Assembly: GCA_016184125.1 (NCBI GenBank)
Contig: JACPDG010000076.1
Location: forward strand, 1-64,000
Direction of reading: 5' to 3'
Length of the DNA stretch: 64,000 nucleotides
Origin: Candidatus Rokuibacteriota bacterium
GTDB taxonomy: Bacteria; Methylomirabilota; Methylomirabilia; Rokubacteriales; CSP1-6
Part shown: in pieces, positions 27,727 through 39,705 of the stretch
Layout: every line of letters starts with the position of its first letter
Position numbering within the stretch: position 1 is the first letter of the stretch
Translations under genes and position numbers: made by a program
Notes under the pieces: generated by a model
What the model saw: the letters and a program-made list of their open reading frames with translations, nothing else
Told to the model about the DNA's origin: nothing
Databases searched by the model: none

Positions 27727-28398
27727 ATGATTGAGCTCCAGGGCGTGTGGAAGACCTTCTCGGTCGGGCCCGTCCGGGTCCACGCGCTTTCGGACGTGAG
27801 TTTCCGGATCAGCCGGGGCGAGTTCGTGATCCTCACTGGTACCAGCGGCGCCGGCAAGACGACTCTGCTGCGTGTGCTCTACGGGGCGGAGCGTCCGACC
27901 GAGGGCGAGGTCGAGGTGCTCGGTCGAGACGTGCCGAGCCTTGGCCGATCGGAGGTCGCCGCGCTGCGCCGGTCCCTCGGAGTTGTGTTCCAGGACGCCA
28001 AGCTCCTGCCGGCGCGCACGGTCTACGACAACATCGCGTTCGTGCTCCGGGCCCTCGGGACGCCGCGCAGCCAGATCACGGCCCGCGTGTTCGATGCGCT
28101 CCGCAAGGTCGGGCTGTCGTCGCGCGCGCAGGCGTATCCCGCGCAGCTCTCGCAGGGCGAGGCGCAGCGCGCGGCGCTCGCGCGCGCGATCGTCCGCAAG
28201 CCGCCGATCCTCCTCGCGGACGAGCCGACGGGCAACCTCGACGAGGGCATGGCGACCGAGATCCACGACGTCATCAAGGACATCTGGACGTCAGGCACGA
28301 CGGTGATCCTGGCGACGCACCAGGCGGGGCTCGCGGCGGTCCTCAAGCGCCGGACCCTCGTCCTCGAGCGCGGGCGACTCATCAAGGACCAGGGCTAG
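27727..28398 (+). CDS. ftsE: Cell-division ATP-binding protein FtsE
   Basis: A 223-aa ABC ATPase that, with FtsX, controls peptidoglycan hydrolysis at the septum. It has Walker A GTSGAGKTT near residue 38, signature LSQGEAQRAALA near 138 (LSQGE in place of LSGGQ), Walker B ILLADEPTGNLDE near 158 and H-loop ATHQ near 197. The opening IELQGVWKTF and VLYGAERPTEGEVEVLG fit FtsE. The next gene, after a 210-base repeat region, is ftsX and then envC, the standard partner set. Confidence 0.93.
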   Translation: MIELQGVWKTFSVGPVRVHALSDVSFRISRGEFVILTGTSGAGKTTLLRVLYGAERPTEGEVEVLGRDVPSLGRSEVAALRRSLGVVFQDAKLLPARTVYDNIAFVLRALGTPRSQITARVFDALRKVGLSSRAQAYPAQLSQGEAQRAALARAIVRKPPILLADEPTGNLDEGMATEIHDVIKDIWTSGTTVILATHQAGLAAVLKRRTLVLERGRLIKDQG

Positions 28399-28401
28399 CG
28401 C

Positions 28402-28608
28402 ATGTCGGAGAAATCGAGGAGCGCCACGGGTCCCGCGGGTGCGCCCGCGCACCCCCCGGGGCGCTCCGAGCGTTGGGGGGTGTGGGGGGCCATGTCGGGG
28501 CCCTCCACGCGGGCCGAGCGTGAACCCGAGCCGCGGCCCGGGTTTCCCGGGCCGTGTGCGAGCGTCGGGGGGGTGTGGGGGGCCATGTCGGGGCCCCCCA
28601 CGATGTAG
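28402..28608 (+). repeat. Two dispersed repeat copies between ftsE and ftsX
   Basis: Two successive units, each with a GC palindrome (CCCCCCGGGG; CCCGGGTTTCCCGGG) and a G-run end (GGGGGGTGTGGGGGGCCATG). The second ends CCCCCCACGATGTAG directly at the ftsX ATG. An open frame runs through them but has no family and is not called a gene. Confidence 0.75.
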
Positions 28609-29487
28609 ATGGTCGGCTTTCTCGTCTCGGAAGCGTTCCGCGACCTCCGGCGCGCCGGTCGGGTCGCGCTGAGCGCGATCCTGCTCATCACGCTGGCGCT
28701 CGCCGCGCTCGGCGCGTTCTGGATCGTGACGTCGAACCTCGGGCATGCCGTCGCGCGGTGGCGCGACCGTGTGCGGATCGTGGTCTACCTCCGGCACGAG
28801 CCGGACGCCGCGGCGCTCGCGTCGCTGATGGCGCGCGTGAAGGCCGTGCCCGGCGTGGCGGGTACCACGTACGTGAGCCGTGCCGACGCGCTGGCCTCCC
28901 TCAAGCGCGTCCTCGGCAAGGACGCGTCCGTGGTGGACCAGATCGGCCAGAACCCCCTGTCCGCGTCGATCGAGCTCACGCCGTCGGCCGACGCGTCGAC
29001 CCCCGAGGCCGCCCGCGAGATGCTCGCGCGGCTCGGAGCGATGCCCGAGGTGGAGGAGGTGGCCGGCAGCGCCGACTGGGTCGAGCGCCTCTCGGAATGG
29101 CAGCGGTTGCTCGGAATGATCGGGCTCGGCGTCGGCGGCATCCTGGGGCTGGCCGCCATCCTGACCGTCACGACGGCGACGACGCTCGTGCTGCACGCCC
29201 GCCGGCACGAGACCGAGATCATGCGGCTCGTGGGAGCACCGGAGATCGCGGTCCGCATGCCGCTCTTGCTGCAGGGGATGATCCAGGGGCTGCTCGGCGC
29301 CCTGCTGGCGGTGGCCGTGCTCACCGTCGCGTACCGGCTGGCGGCGCCTCACCTCGAGCCCTTGATGAGCCTGACGCTGGGCCTCGGCGAGTTCTCGTTC
29401 TTGCCGCCAGCCGGGCTGGCGGCGCTGATCGGGGCGGGCACGCTGCTCGGCGCGCTCGGCGGTTGGCTGGCGCGCGCGGGACGATGA
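28609..29487 (+). CDS. ftsX: Cell-division protein FtsX
   Basis: A 292-aa membrane protein with a first helix at IALSAILLITLALAALGAFW near residue 28. An extracellular domain (about residues 60-165) follows, then three more helices, the last after PAGLAALIGAGTLLGALGGW. HARRHETEIMRLVGAPEI is the conserved cytoplasmic element before helix 3. FtsX recruits EnvC and relays FtsE ATP hydrolysis to it. The ATG at 28609 follows immediately on the repeat. Downstream, another repeat pair separates it from envC. Confidence 0.92.
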   Translation: MVGFLVSEAFRDLRRAGRVALSAILLITLALAALGAFWIVTSNLGHAVARWRDRVRIVVYLRHEPDAAALASLMARVKAVPGVAGTTYVSRADALASLKRVLGKDASVVDQIGQNPLSASIELTPSADASTPEAAREMLARLGAMPEVEEVAGSADWVERLSEWQRLLGMIGLGVGGILGLAAILTVTTATTLVLHARRHETEIMRLVGAPEIAVRMPLLLQGMIQGLLGALLAVAVLTVAYRLAAPHLEPLMSLTLGLGEFSFLPPAGLAALIGAGTLLGALGGWLARAGR

Positions 29488-29510
29488 TGGGAACCCGCCG
29501 CTCGAGATCA

Positions 29511-29681
29511 TGGGGGGCCCCGAAATGGCCCCCCCAACCCCCCAGCGCTCGGGGCCGTCCCGGGAAACCGGGGACGGCCCTCGATGACGCGAACGAATCC
29601 GGTGCTCGAGCCGCGCCCCGGGTGCCCCGGGGCGTGTGCGAGCGCCGGGGGGGTTTGGGGGGCATCGTTAGTCCCCCCATG
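29511..29681. repeat. Inverted pair of dispersed repeats between ftsX and envC
   Basis: Two copies in opposite orientation: the first begins ATCATGGGGGGCCCCG at 29511, the second ends with GTCCCCCCATG at 29681. They meet around 29590-29610. The last three bases of the second copy are the envC start codon. Confidence 0.75.
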
Positions 29682-30878
29682 TTGATAGTCGCGGTGGCGC
29701 TCGCCGTCGCCGCGCTCGCCGTCGCCGGGGTGCGGGCCGATGCGCAGCCGAGAAAGGACGACCGGCTCCAGGCCGAGCAGAAGCGCCTGCTGGACACGCA
29801 ACGCCAGCTGCGCGAGCAACGGGAGAAGGCGGCCGACGCCCGGAAGCGCGAGACCTCCGTGCTCGCCGAGCTCGAGGAGACCGAGAAGCGGCTCGGCGAC
29901 AAGCAGAGGGACGTCCGGCGGCTCGACGGGCGCGCGCGGAAGACCCAGGCGGAGCTCCAGGCGCTCAGGGGCGACGTCGAGCGCCTGGAGGGCCAGCGCA
30001 AGGCCCAGCAGGACGCGCTCGCCAGGCGGCTGCGCAGCATGTACAAGCTGCACGCGCAGGGTGCGGCCCTGCCCATCATCCTCACTACCGAAGATCCCGT
30101 CGCCCGTGCCATAACCCTGCGTCAACTCTCGCGTCTAGCCGCCCTGGACGCTCGTATGATTCAAGAGTATCGTGTAATTACGGAACGGCTGGGAGACCGG
30201 AGAGCCCGCGAGGAAGCCCGGCAACGGGACCTCGCGGCACTCAAGGCCGAGGCCCAGCGCGAACAGCTCGAGGTCGATCGGGAGGCGGCGAAGCGCCGCA
30301 TCCTGCTCAGCCGTGTCCGCGACGAGCGCGCCTATCACGAACGCATGGTTGGCGAGCTCAGCGAGGCGGCTCGGAAGCTCGAAGCATTCGTCCGCGACCT
30401 CCGGTCGCGGCAACGTCGGGTCGCGAAGGTGCCGCCGCCGAGCAGCGGCATCGAGCCTCCGGCCGCCGGGTTCGGAACGCTCCGCGGACGGCTGCCATGG
30501 CCGACCGAGGGAAGGATCGTTACGACGTTCGGAGCGCAGGTGCATCCCCGGTTCGGGACGCGGACGTTCCGGAACGGGGTCGACATCGAGGCCGTCGAAG
30601 GCACCGACGTCAAGGCGGTATTCGGCGGGAACGTCGTCTACACTGGCTGGTTCAAAGGATATGGCAACCTCATCATCGTCGATCACGGTCACGAGTACTA
30701 CACGCTGTACGCTCACGTCGCGGACATCCTGGTCCGCGAGGGAGACGACGTGAGGCCGGGACAGCGGATCGGCACGGTCGGGGACACCGGGTCGCTCTCC
30801 GGCGCGCGCCTCTACTTCGAGGTGCGGTTCCAGGGGAAGGCACTGGATCCCGCAGAATGGCTCCGGCAGCGGGGCTAG
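29679..30878 (+). CDS. envC: EnvC-like murein hydrolase activator (coiled coil + LytM domain)
   Basis: A 399-aa periplasmic protein with a signal peptide (IVAVALAVAALAVAGVRADA, cleavage about residue 23), a long charged coiled coil (about 25-245) and a C-terminal M23/LytM fold (about 285-395: GTDVKAVFGGNVVYTGWFKG). The zinc ligands of active M23 peptidases are missing: the usual HxxxD reads NGVDI after FR, and the usual HLHFE reads ARLYFEVR. It is thus a degenerate LytM factor that activates amidases, as EnvC does with FtsEX. The ATG at 29679 is supplied by the end of the repeat. It ends one base before a possible GTG start in front of the protease gene. Confidence 0.9.
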   Translation: MLIVAVALAVAALAVAGVRADAQPRKDDRLQAEQKRLLDTQRQLREQREKAADARKRETSVLAELEETEKRLGDKQRDVRRLDGRARKTQAELQALRGDVERLEGQRKAQQDALARRLRSMYKLHAQGAALPIILTTEDPVARAITLRQLSRLAALDARMIQEYRVITERLGDRRAREEARQRDLAALKAEAQREQLEVDREAAKRRILLSRVRDERAYHERMVGELSEAARKLEAFVRDLRSRQRRVAKVPPPSSGIEPPAAGFGTLRGRLPWPTEGRIVTTFGAQVHPRFGTRTFRNGVDIEAVEGTDVKAVFGGNVVYTGWFKGYGNLIIVDHGHEYYTLYAHVADILVREGDDVRPGQRIGTVGDTGSLSGARLYFEVRFQGKALDPAEWLRQRG

Positions 30879-30903
30879 TGTGAGCGAGCCCGAGGGGGAA
30901 TCC

Positions 30904-32133
30904 ATGAAGAAGGCGTTGGTGATCGGGTCGCTGCTCGTCGTCCTCACCCTGTCGCTGGGAGGCTCGGCGGCCAGCAAGAGCGCGAACGGTGCGGCCACGT
31001 ACGAGCAGCTGCGGCTCTTCACCGAGGTGCTGTCGATCGTCCAGAACCAGTACGTCGACGAGGTGCCGCCGAGGGAGCTGATCTACAGCGCCATCAAGGG
31101 CACGCTCCGCGGGCTCGACCCGCACAGCTCGTTCCTCGACCCGGACAGCTACAAGGAGATGCAGGTCGAGACCTCCGGCAGCTTCGGCGGGCTCGGCATC
31201 GAGATCACGCTGAAGGACGACATCCTCACGGTGGTGGCGCCGATCGAGTCCACGCCGGCGTACCGCGCGGGCCTGCACCCGGGTGACCGCATCGTGAAGA
31301 TCGACGGCCTGGTCACCAAGGACATGTCGCTCCCCGACGCCGTCAAGCGGATGCGGGGCAAGCCGGGCACGAAGGTGACGATCTCGATCGTGCGCGAGGG
31401 CTGGACGGAGCCGAAGGACTTCGACATCACGCGCGAGCAGATCCGCGTGCACTCCGTCCGCACGCACGACCTGGGCAACGGCGTCGCGTACCTCCGCCTG
31501 CGGCAGTTCCAGGAGCAGACGCCGCACGATCTCGAGACGGCGCTCGACAAGTTCTCGAAGAACGGCATGAAGGCGCTGCTCCTCGACCTCCGGAACAACC
31601 CCGGCGGCCTCCTCACCGCGGCCGTGGAGGTGTCCGAGAAGTTCATCGACGACGGCAAGCTCGTCGTCTACACCGAGGGCCGGGTCCGCAACCAGAACAT
31701 GCGCTTCTCGGCCCACGCGAAGAAGCCCGTGACGTCGATCCCGATCGTCGTGCTCGTGAACCAGGGGAGCGCCTCCGCCTCGGAGATCGTCGCCGGCGCG
31801 CTCCAGGACTGGCAACGGGCGAAGATCGTCGGGACCCAGACGTTCGGCAAAGGCTCGGTGCAGACGATCATCCCGCTCTCGGACGGCTCGGGCCTGCGGC
31901 TCACCACCGCGAAGTACTTCACGCCGAAGGGCCGCTCGATCCACGGCAAGGGCATCACGCCCGACGTGGTGGTCGAGATCCCGAAGGAAGAGCTGAAGAA
32001 GGATCGGATCCCGGGCGCCGACCCGCTGGAGGAGCTGAAGAAGGACGTGCAGGTGCAGCGGGCGCTCGAGGAGCTCGCGACGCTCAGAGCCGCCGCCGAG
32101 CGCGGCGCACCGGCGCCGGTCGCGAGCCGGTAG
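30904..32133 (+). CDS. S41-family carboxyl-terminal processing protease (CtpA/Prc-like)
   Basis: A 409-aa exported serine protease. The signal/anchor KKALVIGSLLVVLTLSLGG is followed by an N-terminal helical part (VLSIVQNQYVDEVPPRELI), then a PDZ domain (about residues 85-170 with SFGGLGIEI and AGLHPGDRIVKIDG). The S41 catalytic domain has the serine in NQGSASASEIVAGAL (about residue 294) and lysine in FGKGSVQT (about 319). The ATG at 30904 has GAGGGGG upstream and was chosen over a GTG 24 bases earlier. The placement after envC is common and suggests proteolytic control of cell-wall enzymes. Confidence 0.94.
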   Translation: MKKALVIGSLLVVLTLSLGGSAASKSANGAATYEQLRLFTEVLSIVQNQYVDEVPPRELIYSAIKGTLRGLDPHSSFLDPDSYKEMQVETSGSFGGLGIEITLKDDILTVVAPIESTPAYRAGLHPGDRIVKIDGLVTKDMSLPDAVKRMRGKPGTKVTISIVREGWTEPKDFDITREQIRVHSVRTHDLGNGVAYLRLRQFQEQTPHDLETALDKFSKNGMKALLLDLRNNPGGLLTAAVEVSEKFIDDGKLVVYTEGRVRNQNMRFSAHAKKPVTSIPIVVLVNQGSASASEIVAGALQDWQRAKIVGTQTFGKGSVQTIIPLSDGSGLRLTTAKYFTPKGRSIHGKGITPDVVVEIPKEELKKDRIPGADPLEELKKDVQVQRALEELATLRAAAERGAPAPVASR

Positions 32134-32143
32134 GGACCGACCG

Positions 32144-32262
32144 AATGGGGGGCCCCGAAATGGCCCCCCATACCCCCCAGGCGCTCGCAAGCGCCCCGGG
32201 AGGTGCGCGGACGCACCCGTGGAACCCGGGGCGCTGCTCGCGCATCGTCGCCGGACGAGCAG
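32144..32262 (+). repeat. Dispersed repeat between the protease gene and tsaD
   Basis: A copy beginning ATGGGGGGCCCCGAAATGG and carrying GCGCCCCGGG, an extra GGTGCGCGGACGCACC hairpin and GGGGCGC. The distal arm is diverged. An in-frame open reading frame links it to tsaD, but the tsaD body starts at 32314. Confidence 0.65.
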
Positions 32263-32313
32263 GCTCGCCCAGCGCTCCTAAGCGCGAAACGTGATCGAGG
32301 AGGAGGGCCGCAC

Positions 32314-33314
<1,001 letters not shown>

Positions 33315-33318
<4 letters not shown>

Positions 33319-34384
33319 ATTATCAGGGCGTGCTCGAGGGGCTGCCCGACGCGGTCATCGTGGCGGACAGCACCGGGCGCGTCGTCCTCTGGAACGCGGC
33401 GGCGGAGGCGCTCACCGGGCGCTCGGCGCGACGCGCCACCGGCCGGATGCTGAAGGAGCTGTTTTCCGCCCACGCCGCCGTGGTCCGCCGCGTGGACGAG
33501 ACGCTCGCGACCGGTGAGAGCCGGTCGGAGCCCGACGCGACGCTGTCGACGGTCGAGGGGCGCGCCGTGCCCGTCAGCCTGGTGACCGCGCCGCTCTTCG
33601 CCGCGGACGGCACGGTCGGCGGCGCCGTCGGCGTGCTGCGCGACGTGTCCCGCATCCGGCATCTCGAGGACGAGCTCCGGCGCGGCGAGACGCTGGCCGC
33701 GGCCGGCCGCATGGCCGTCGGCTTCGCGCACGAGATCCGCAACCCGCTGTCGTCGATCCGTGGCGCCGTGCAGCTGCTCGCCCGCGAGCTCGGACCGGAC
33801 TCGCATCTTCGCGAGTACACCGACGTCCTGCTCACCGAGGTCGGCCGCGTCAACCGCATCATCGAGATGCTCCTGGATCTCGGCCGGCCGGTGCAGCTCC
33901 GGGCCGTGCCGCTGAACCTCTACCAGATCCTCGACCGGGTCGTGCTGCTGTGCGAGGAGGCGGCCCGCGAGCGGGGCGTCACCATCGTCCGCCGGTACGA
34001 CCCGAGCCTGCCGGCGATCCTCGGCGACGAGGACCGCATGGTCCAGGTCTTCCTGAACCTCGTGGGCAACGCGATCGAAGCGATGCCGTCAGGGGGAACG
34101 CTGACGCTCGCGACGCGCGTGAGCCTCGACCCGCTCTTCGGCAAGATGGACCTCGGGGCGGGACAGCGGGCGATGGTGGAGGTCGTGGTGGCGGACGAGG
34201 GCGTCGGGATCCCGGCGGCGGCGCGGGCGCGGATCTTCGACCCGTTCTTCACGACGAAGGAGCGCGGCCTCGGCCTCGGTCTCGCGATCTGCCACCGGAT
34301 CGTGGAGGAGCACAGGGGCGTGCTGCAGGTCGACTCGACGGAGCGGCGAGGGACCACGGTCACGTGCTTCCTGCCGGTCGCACG

Positions 34385-34388
<4 letters not shown>
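33315..34388 (+). CDS. PAS-domain NtrB-like sensor histidine kinase
   Basis: A 357-aa soluble kinase. It has a PAS domain at about residues 1-110 (GVLEGLPDAVIVADSTGRVV), HisKA with the phospho-histidine in GFAHEIRNPLSS near 137, and the HATPase domain (N box NLVGNAIEAMPSGG near 250, DEGVGIP near 295, RGLGLGLAICHRI near 315). There is no membrane segment, so it senses a cytoplasmic signal through PAS. It starts with GTG inside the tsaD stop and overlaps the NtrC-like regulator by ATGA, forming a two-component pair. Confidence 0.93.
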
Positions 34389-35817
<1,429 letters not shown>

Positions 35818-35818
<1 letters not shown>

Positions 35819-38800
35819 TGCTGGAGGACGGCGCGGCGCGCGGACGAGTTCGCCGGCTCGCCGCGGCGGCCCGCGCCGTGAACAGCGCGCTCGAGCTCGA
35901 GGCCGTGCTCGGGGAGGTCCTCGGCGCCGTCACGACGGTCAGGCAGGACCGGTTCTGCACGATCCGGCTGATCGACCACGCCGCCGGCGGCTACCGGCTC
36001 GCGGCGGTCGGAGGGCTCCCGCGCGACGCGCTGCTCCCGGTGGTGCCCTTCGGTCAGGGCTTGACGCACGCCGTGGCCGAGCGCCGGCGCGCGACGCTCG
36101 TGAACGACGTGGCCGACGACCTGCGCTCGTATGCGCGCCAGTGGTGTGTCGAGCGCAGCCTGACCGTGTACTACGGCGTCCCCATCGAGGCCGGCGGGGA
36201 GCTCGTCGGCGTCATGAACGTCTACTTCCCGCGCGGCGCGCCACCGACCGACGACGAGCGCGAGGCGATCGAGCTGCTCGCCGAGCACGCGGCGGTCGCG
36301 ATCCGCAACGCGCGGCTCTACACGCAGAGCGAGACGCGGCGCCGGGCCGCCGAGGCGCTGGCGGACGTCACCCGGCTCCTGACCGAGACGCGGGACTCGG
36401 ATGCCGTCGGCCAGCGGGTGACCGAGAGCGTGTGCCGGTTGCTCGACGCCCGCTCCGCGGCCGTCTACCGGCTCGAGCCGGAAACCGCCGACCTAGTCGC
36501 GCTGACGATCTCGCGCAACGTGGGCTCGACGTTCTTCTGGACGCCGCGGCTGGTGCCCGGCACCGGCCTGGTCGGAGTCGCGCTCGCCGAGCGCCGCCCG
36601 GTCGCGTCCGCTGACATCCTCGACGATCCCCGCATCACCTACACGGCGGAGACGCGCGAGCGCGTCACGCGCGCGACGCACCGGGCGCTGCTCGCCGTCC
36701 CGCTGCTCGTCCACGGTCGCGTGTTCGGCGCGCTGGCGGTCGGGGACCGCACGGGCCGGGTCTTCGACGAGGAGGACGCGCGCCTCGCGCAGACCTTCGC
36801 CGACCACGCCGCGCTCGCGCTCGACAACGCCGGCGCCTGGGAGGCGCTGGCCGAGAGCGAGCGACACTACCGGCTCCTCGCGGAAAATGCGACCGACGTC
36901 ATCGCCACGCTGGACATGCGGCTCAGAGCGACGTACGTGAGCCCGTCCGCGGCTCCGCTCCTCGGCAGGTCGGTCGCCGAGCTCATGTCGATGCCGCTCC
37001 ACGCGGTGCTGACGCCCGCGGCGTTCGAGCTCGCGCGGAGCGTCCTCGCCGAGGAAGTGGCCCGAGGGCCGGACTCCTCGCGTGGACCCCGGACGCTCGA
37101 GCTGGAGCTCCGGCGCGCTGACGGCTCGACCGTCTGGACCGAGACGAAGCTGACCTTCGTGCGCGATCCCGCCGGCGCGCCGCTCGAGATCCTGGCGCTC
37201 TGCCGCGACATCACCGGGCGGAAGCGCTCCGAGCACGCGCTCGCGGCGATCGTCGAGGGCACCTCCGGGGCGACCGGCGACGACTTCTTCCGCTCGCTCG
37301 TGCGGCATCTGGCCGCGGCGCTCGGCGTCAGGGTCGCGTTCGTCGGCCGGATCGCCGGGCCGTCGCTCCGCACGTTCGCCGTGTGGAACGACGGCGCGCC
37401 GGGAGAGGACTTCGAGGTCGCGCTCGAGACCTCCCCCTGTCACGTCGCCGCGAGCGGCCGGACGCACGTGTGCGAGCGCGGCGTGCGCGAGCGCTACCCG
37501 GACAACGCCTGGCTCGCGACGATGGCGGTCGACAGCTACCACGGGCTGCCCCTGTTCGCGACGACCGGCGAGGTGCTCGGTGTCCTTGCCGTGCTCGACG
37601 GCGGGCCGATCCGCGACCCGGCGCGGGCCGAATCGATCATGCGGATCTTCGCGGCGCGCGCGGGGGCCGAGCTCGAGCGCACGCGCGCGGAGGCGTTCCT
37701 GGCCGGGGAGAAGCACGTGCTCGAGATGATCGCCTCCGGAGCGCCGCTCGGTCCCGTGCTCGACACGCTGTGCCGCACGATCGAGGCGAGCGCCACCGGG
37801 ATGTCCGCGGCCGTCCTCGTCCTCGATCCCGACGGCAAGCGCCTGCGCCAGACCGCCGCGCCCAGCCTTCCGGCCGCGTACGTCCGGGCCACCGACGGTC
37901 TCGTCATCGGCCCGAGCGCCGGGTCGTGCGGCACGGCGGCGTGGCGGCGGGCGCGTGTCGTGGTCGAGGACGTCGCCACCGACCCGCTGTGGGAAGCGTC
38001 GCGCGAGGCGGCGCTTGCCCACGGCCTGCGCGCGTGCTGGTCGACGCCGATCACGTCGTCGGACGGCACCGTCCTCGGCACGCTGGCGTCGTACTACCGC
38101 GAGCCTCGCGCCCCGAGCCGGCGCGACCTCGCGCTGGTCGAGCGCGCCACTCACCTGGCCGGCATCGCGCTCGAGCGCGAGCGGGCCGAGCAGGCGCTCC
38201 GGGAGAGCAACCGCCGGCTCGCCGGCGTGATCCAGACGTCACCGATCCCCATGTGGGTGCTCGACACCGCGGGGCAGGTCATGATGTGGAACGCGGCGGC
38301 GGAGCACGGGTTCGGGTGGAGCGCGGCCGAGGTCATGGGCCGGACGCTGCCGCTGGTCTCGGCCGACGAGCTGGACGACTTCAGGGCGAACCTCGCCCGC
38401 GCCTTCGACGGCGGCTTCACCGGCGTCGAGGTCGTTCGGCGGCGCAAGGATGGATCGCCTGCCGAGCTCAGCCTGTCGGCCGCGCCGTTGCGCGACACGC
38501 GCGGCGAGATCCAGGGCGTGATCACGGTCGCCGTCGACATGACCGAGCACAAGCGGCTCGAGGCCGAGCTCCAGCAGCTCCAGAAGATGGAGGCGATCGG
38601 CCGGCTCGCGGGCGGCGTCGCGCACGACTTCAACAACCTGCTCACGATCATCTCCGGCCGCACGGAGCTCCTCCTGCGCCGGCTGGCGCCCGGGGATCGC
38701 GCGCGGCGGGACGTGGAGCTGATCCACAAGACCGGGAGCCGTGCGGCGTCGCTCACGCGCCAGCTGCTCGCCTTCAGCCGCCGGCAGATCCTGAACCCCA

Positions 38801-39705
38801 AGGTCCTGGACCTCAACGAGCTCGTGGGCAGCACGGCGAGCATGCTCCAGCGCCTCGTCCGGGAGGACATCGCGTTCGTCTTCGCGCCCGGCCCGCGGCT
38901 GGCTCGCATCGAGGCGGACCCGGGTCAGATGGAGCAGGTGCTCGTCAACCTCGTCGTCAACGCGAGCGACGCCATGCCGAACGGCGGGCGGCTCGTCCTG
39001 GAAACCGCGAGCGTCGTGCTGGACGAGGCGTGGGCGCGGCGCCGCGGCGAGGCGCGCGCCGGCCGGTACGTCCGGCTCACGGTGAGCGACACGGGCGTCG
39101 GCATGCCCCCCGAGGTGCGCGCCCGAATCTTCGAGCCCTTCTTCACGACGAAGGAGGCGGGCAAGGGCACCGGGCTCGGGCTCGCGACCGTGTACGGCGT
39201 CGTGACGCAGAGCGGTGGACACATCGAGGTGGAGAGCGAGCCCGGACGGGGCACGACGTTCTCGATGTACTTGCCCGCGGTCGACGCCCCGCTCGAGGAC
39301 GAGGCCGGGACCGAGGCCCACGCGGAGATCGCCCGCGGCACCGAGACGATCCTCCTCGTCGAGGACGAGCCGGACGTGCGCGAGCTCACGCGCGAGATCC
39401 TCACCGGCGCCGGGTACACCGTGCTCGAAGCGGAAGACGCGACGGCCGCCCTCGCGCTGGCGGCACGCGTGGGCGACCGCATCGACCTGCTGCTGACCGA
39501 CGTCGTCATGCCAGGATCGAGTGGCCGGCGACTGGCCGAGGAGCTCGCGCGCGTCCACCCGGAAGCGCGCACGCTCTACATGTCCGGCTACACCGACGCC
39601 GAGATCGTGCACCACGGCGTGTTGCGCCCCGGCACGGAGCTCATCGAGAAGCCGTTCACGTGGGCCGGTCTGACGCGCAAGGTCCGCGACGTGCTGGATC
39701 GATAG
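35818..39705 (+). CDS. Multi-GAF/PAS hybrid histidine kinase
   Basis: A very large 1295-aa cytoplasmic hybrid kinase. In order: GAF (about 15-165), GAF (about 180-335), PAS (about 345-465, ENATDVIATLDMRLRATYVS), GAF (about 470-625), GAF (about 630-780), PAS (about 800-920, GVIQTSPIPMWVLDTAGQV), HisKA with H in GGVAHDFNNLL, HATPase (NLVVNASDAMPNGG; DTGVGMPPEV; GTGLGLATVYGVV) and a C-terminal receiver (about 1175-1295, Asp in LLLTDVVMPG). No membrane helix is seen, so it integrates several internal or diffusible signals, possibly redox or nucleotides by GAF. It starts at ATG 35818, coupled to the NtrC gene. Its stop abuts that of the convergent oxidoreductase gene with no gap. Confidence 0.93.

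Noticed and set aside
28402..28608. A small gene between ftsE and ftsX starting ATG 28402
   Set aside because: The frame consists entirely of the dispersed repeat and shows no independent protein character.
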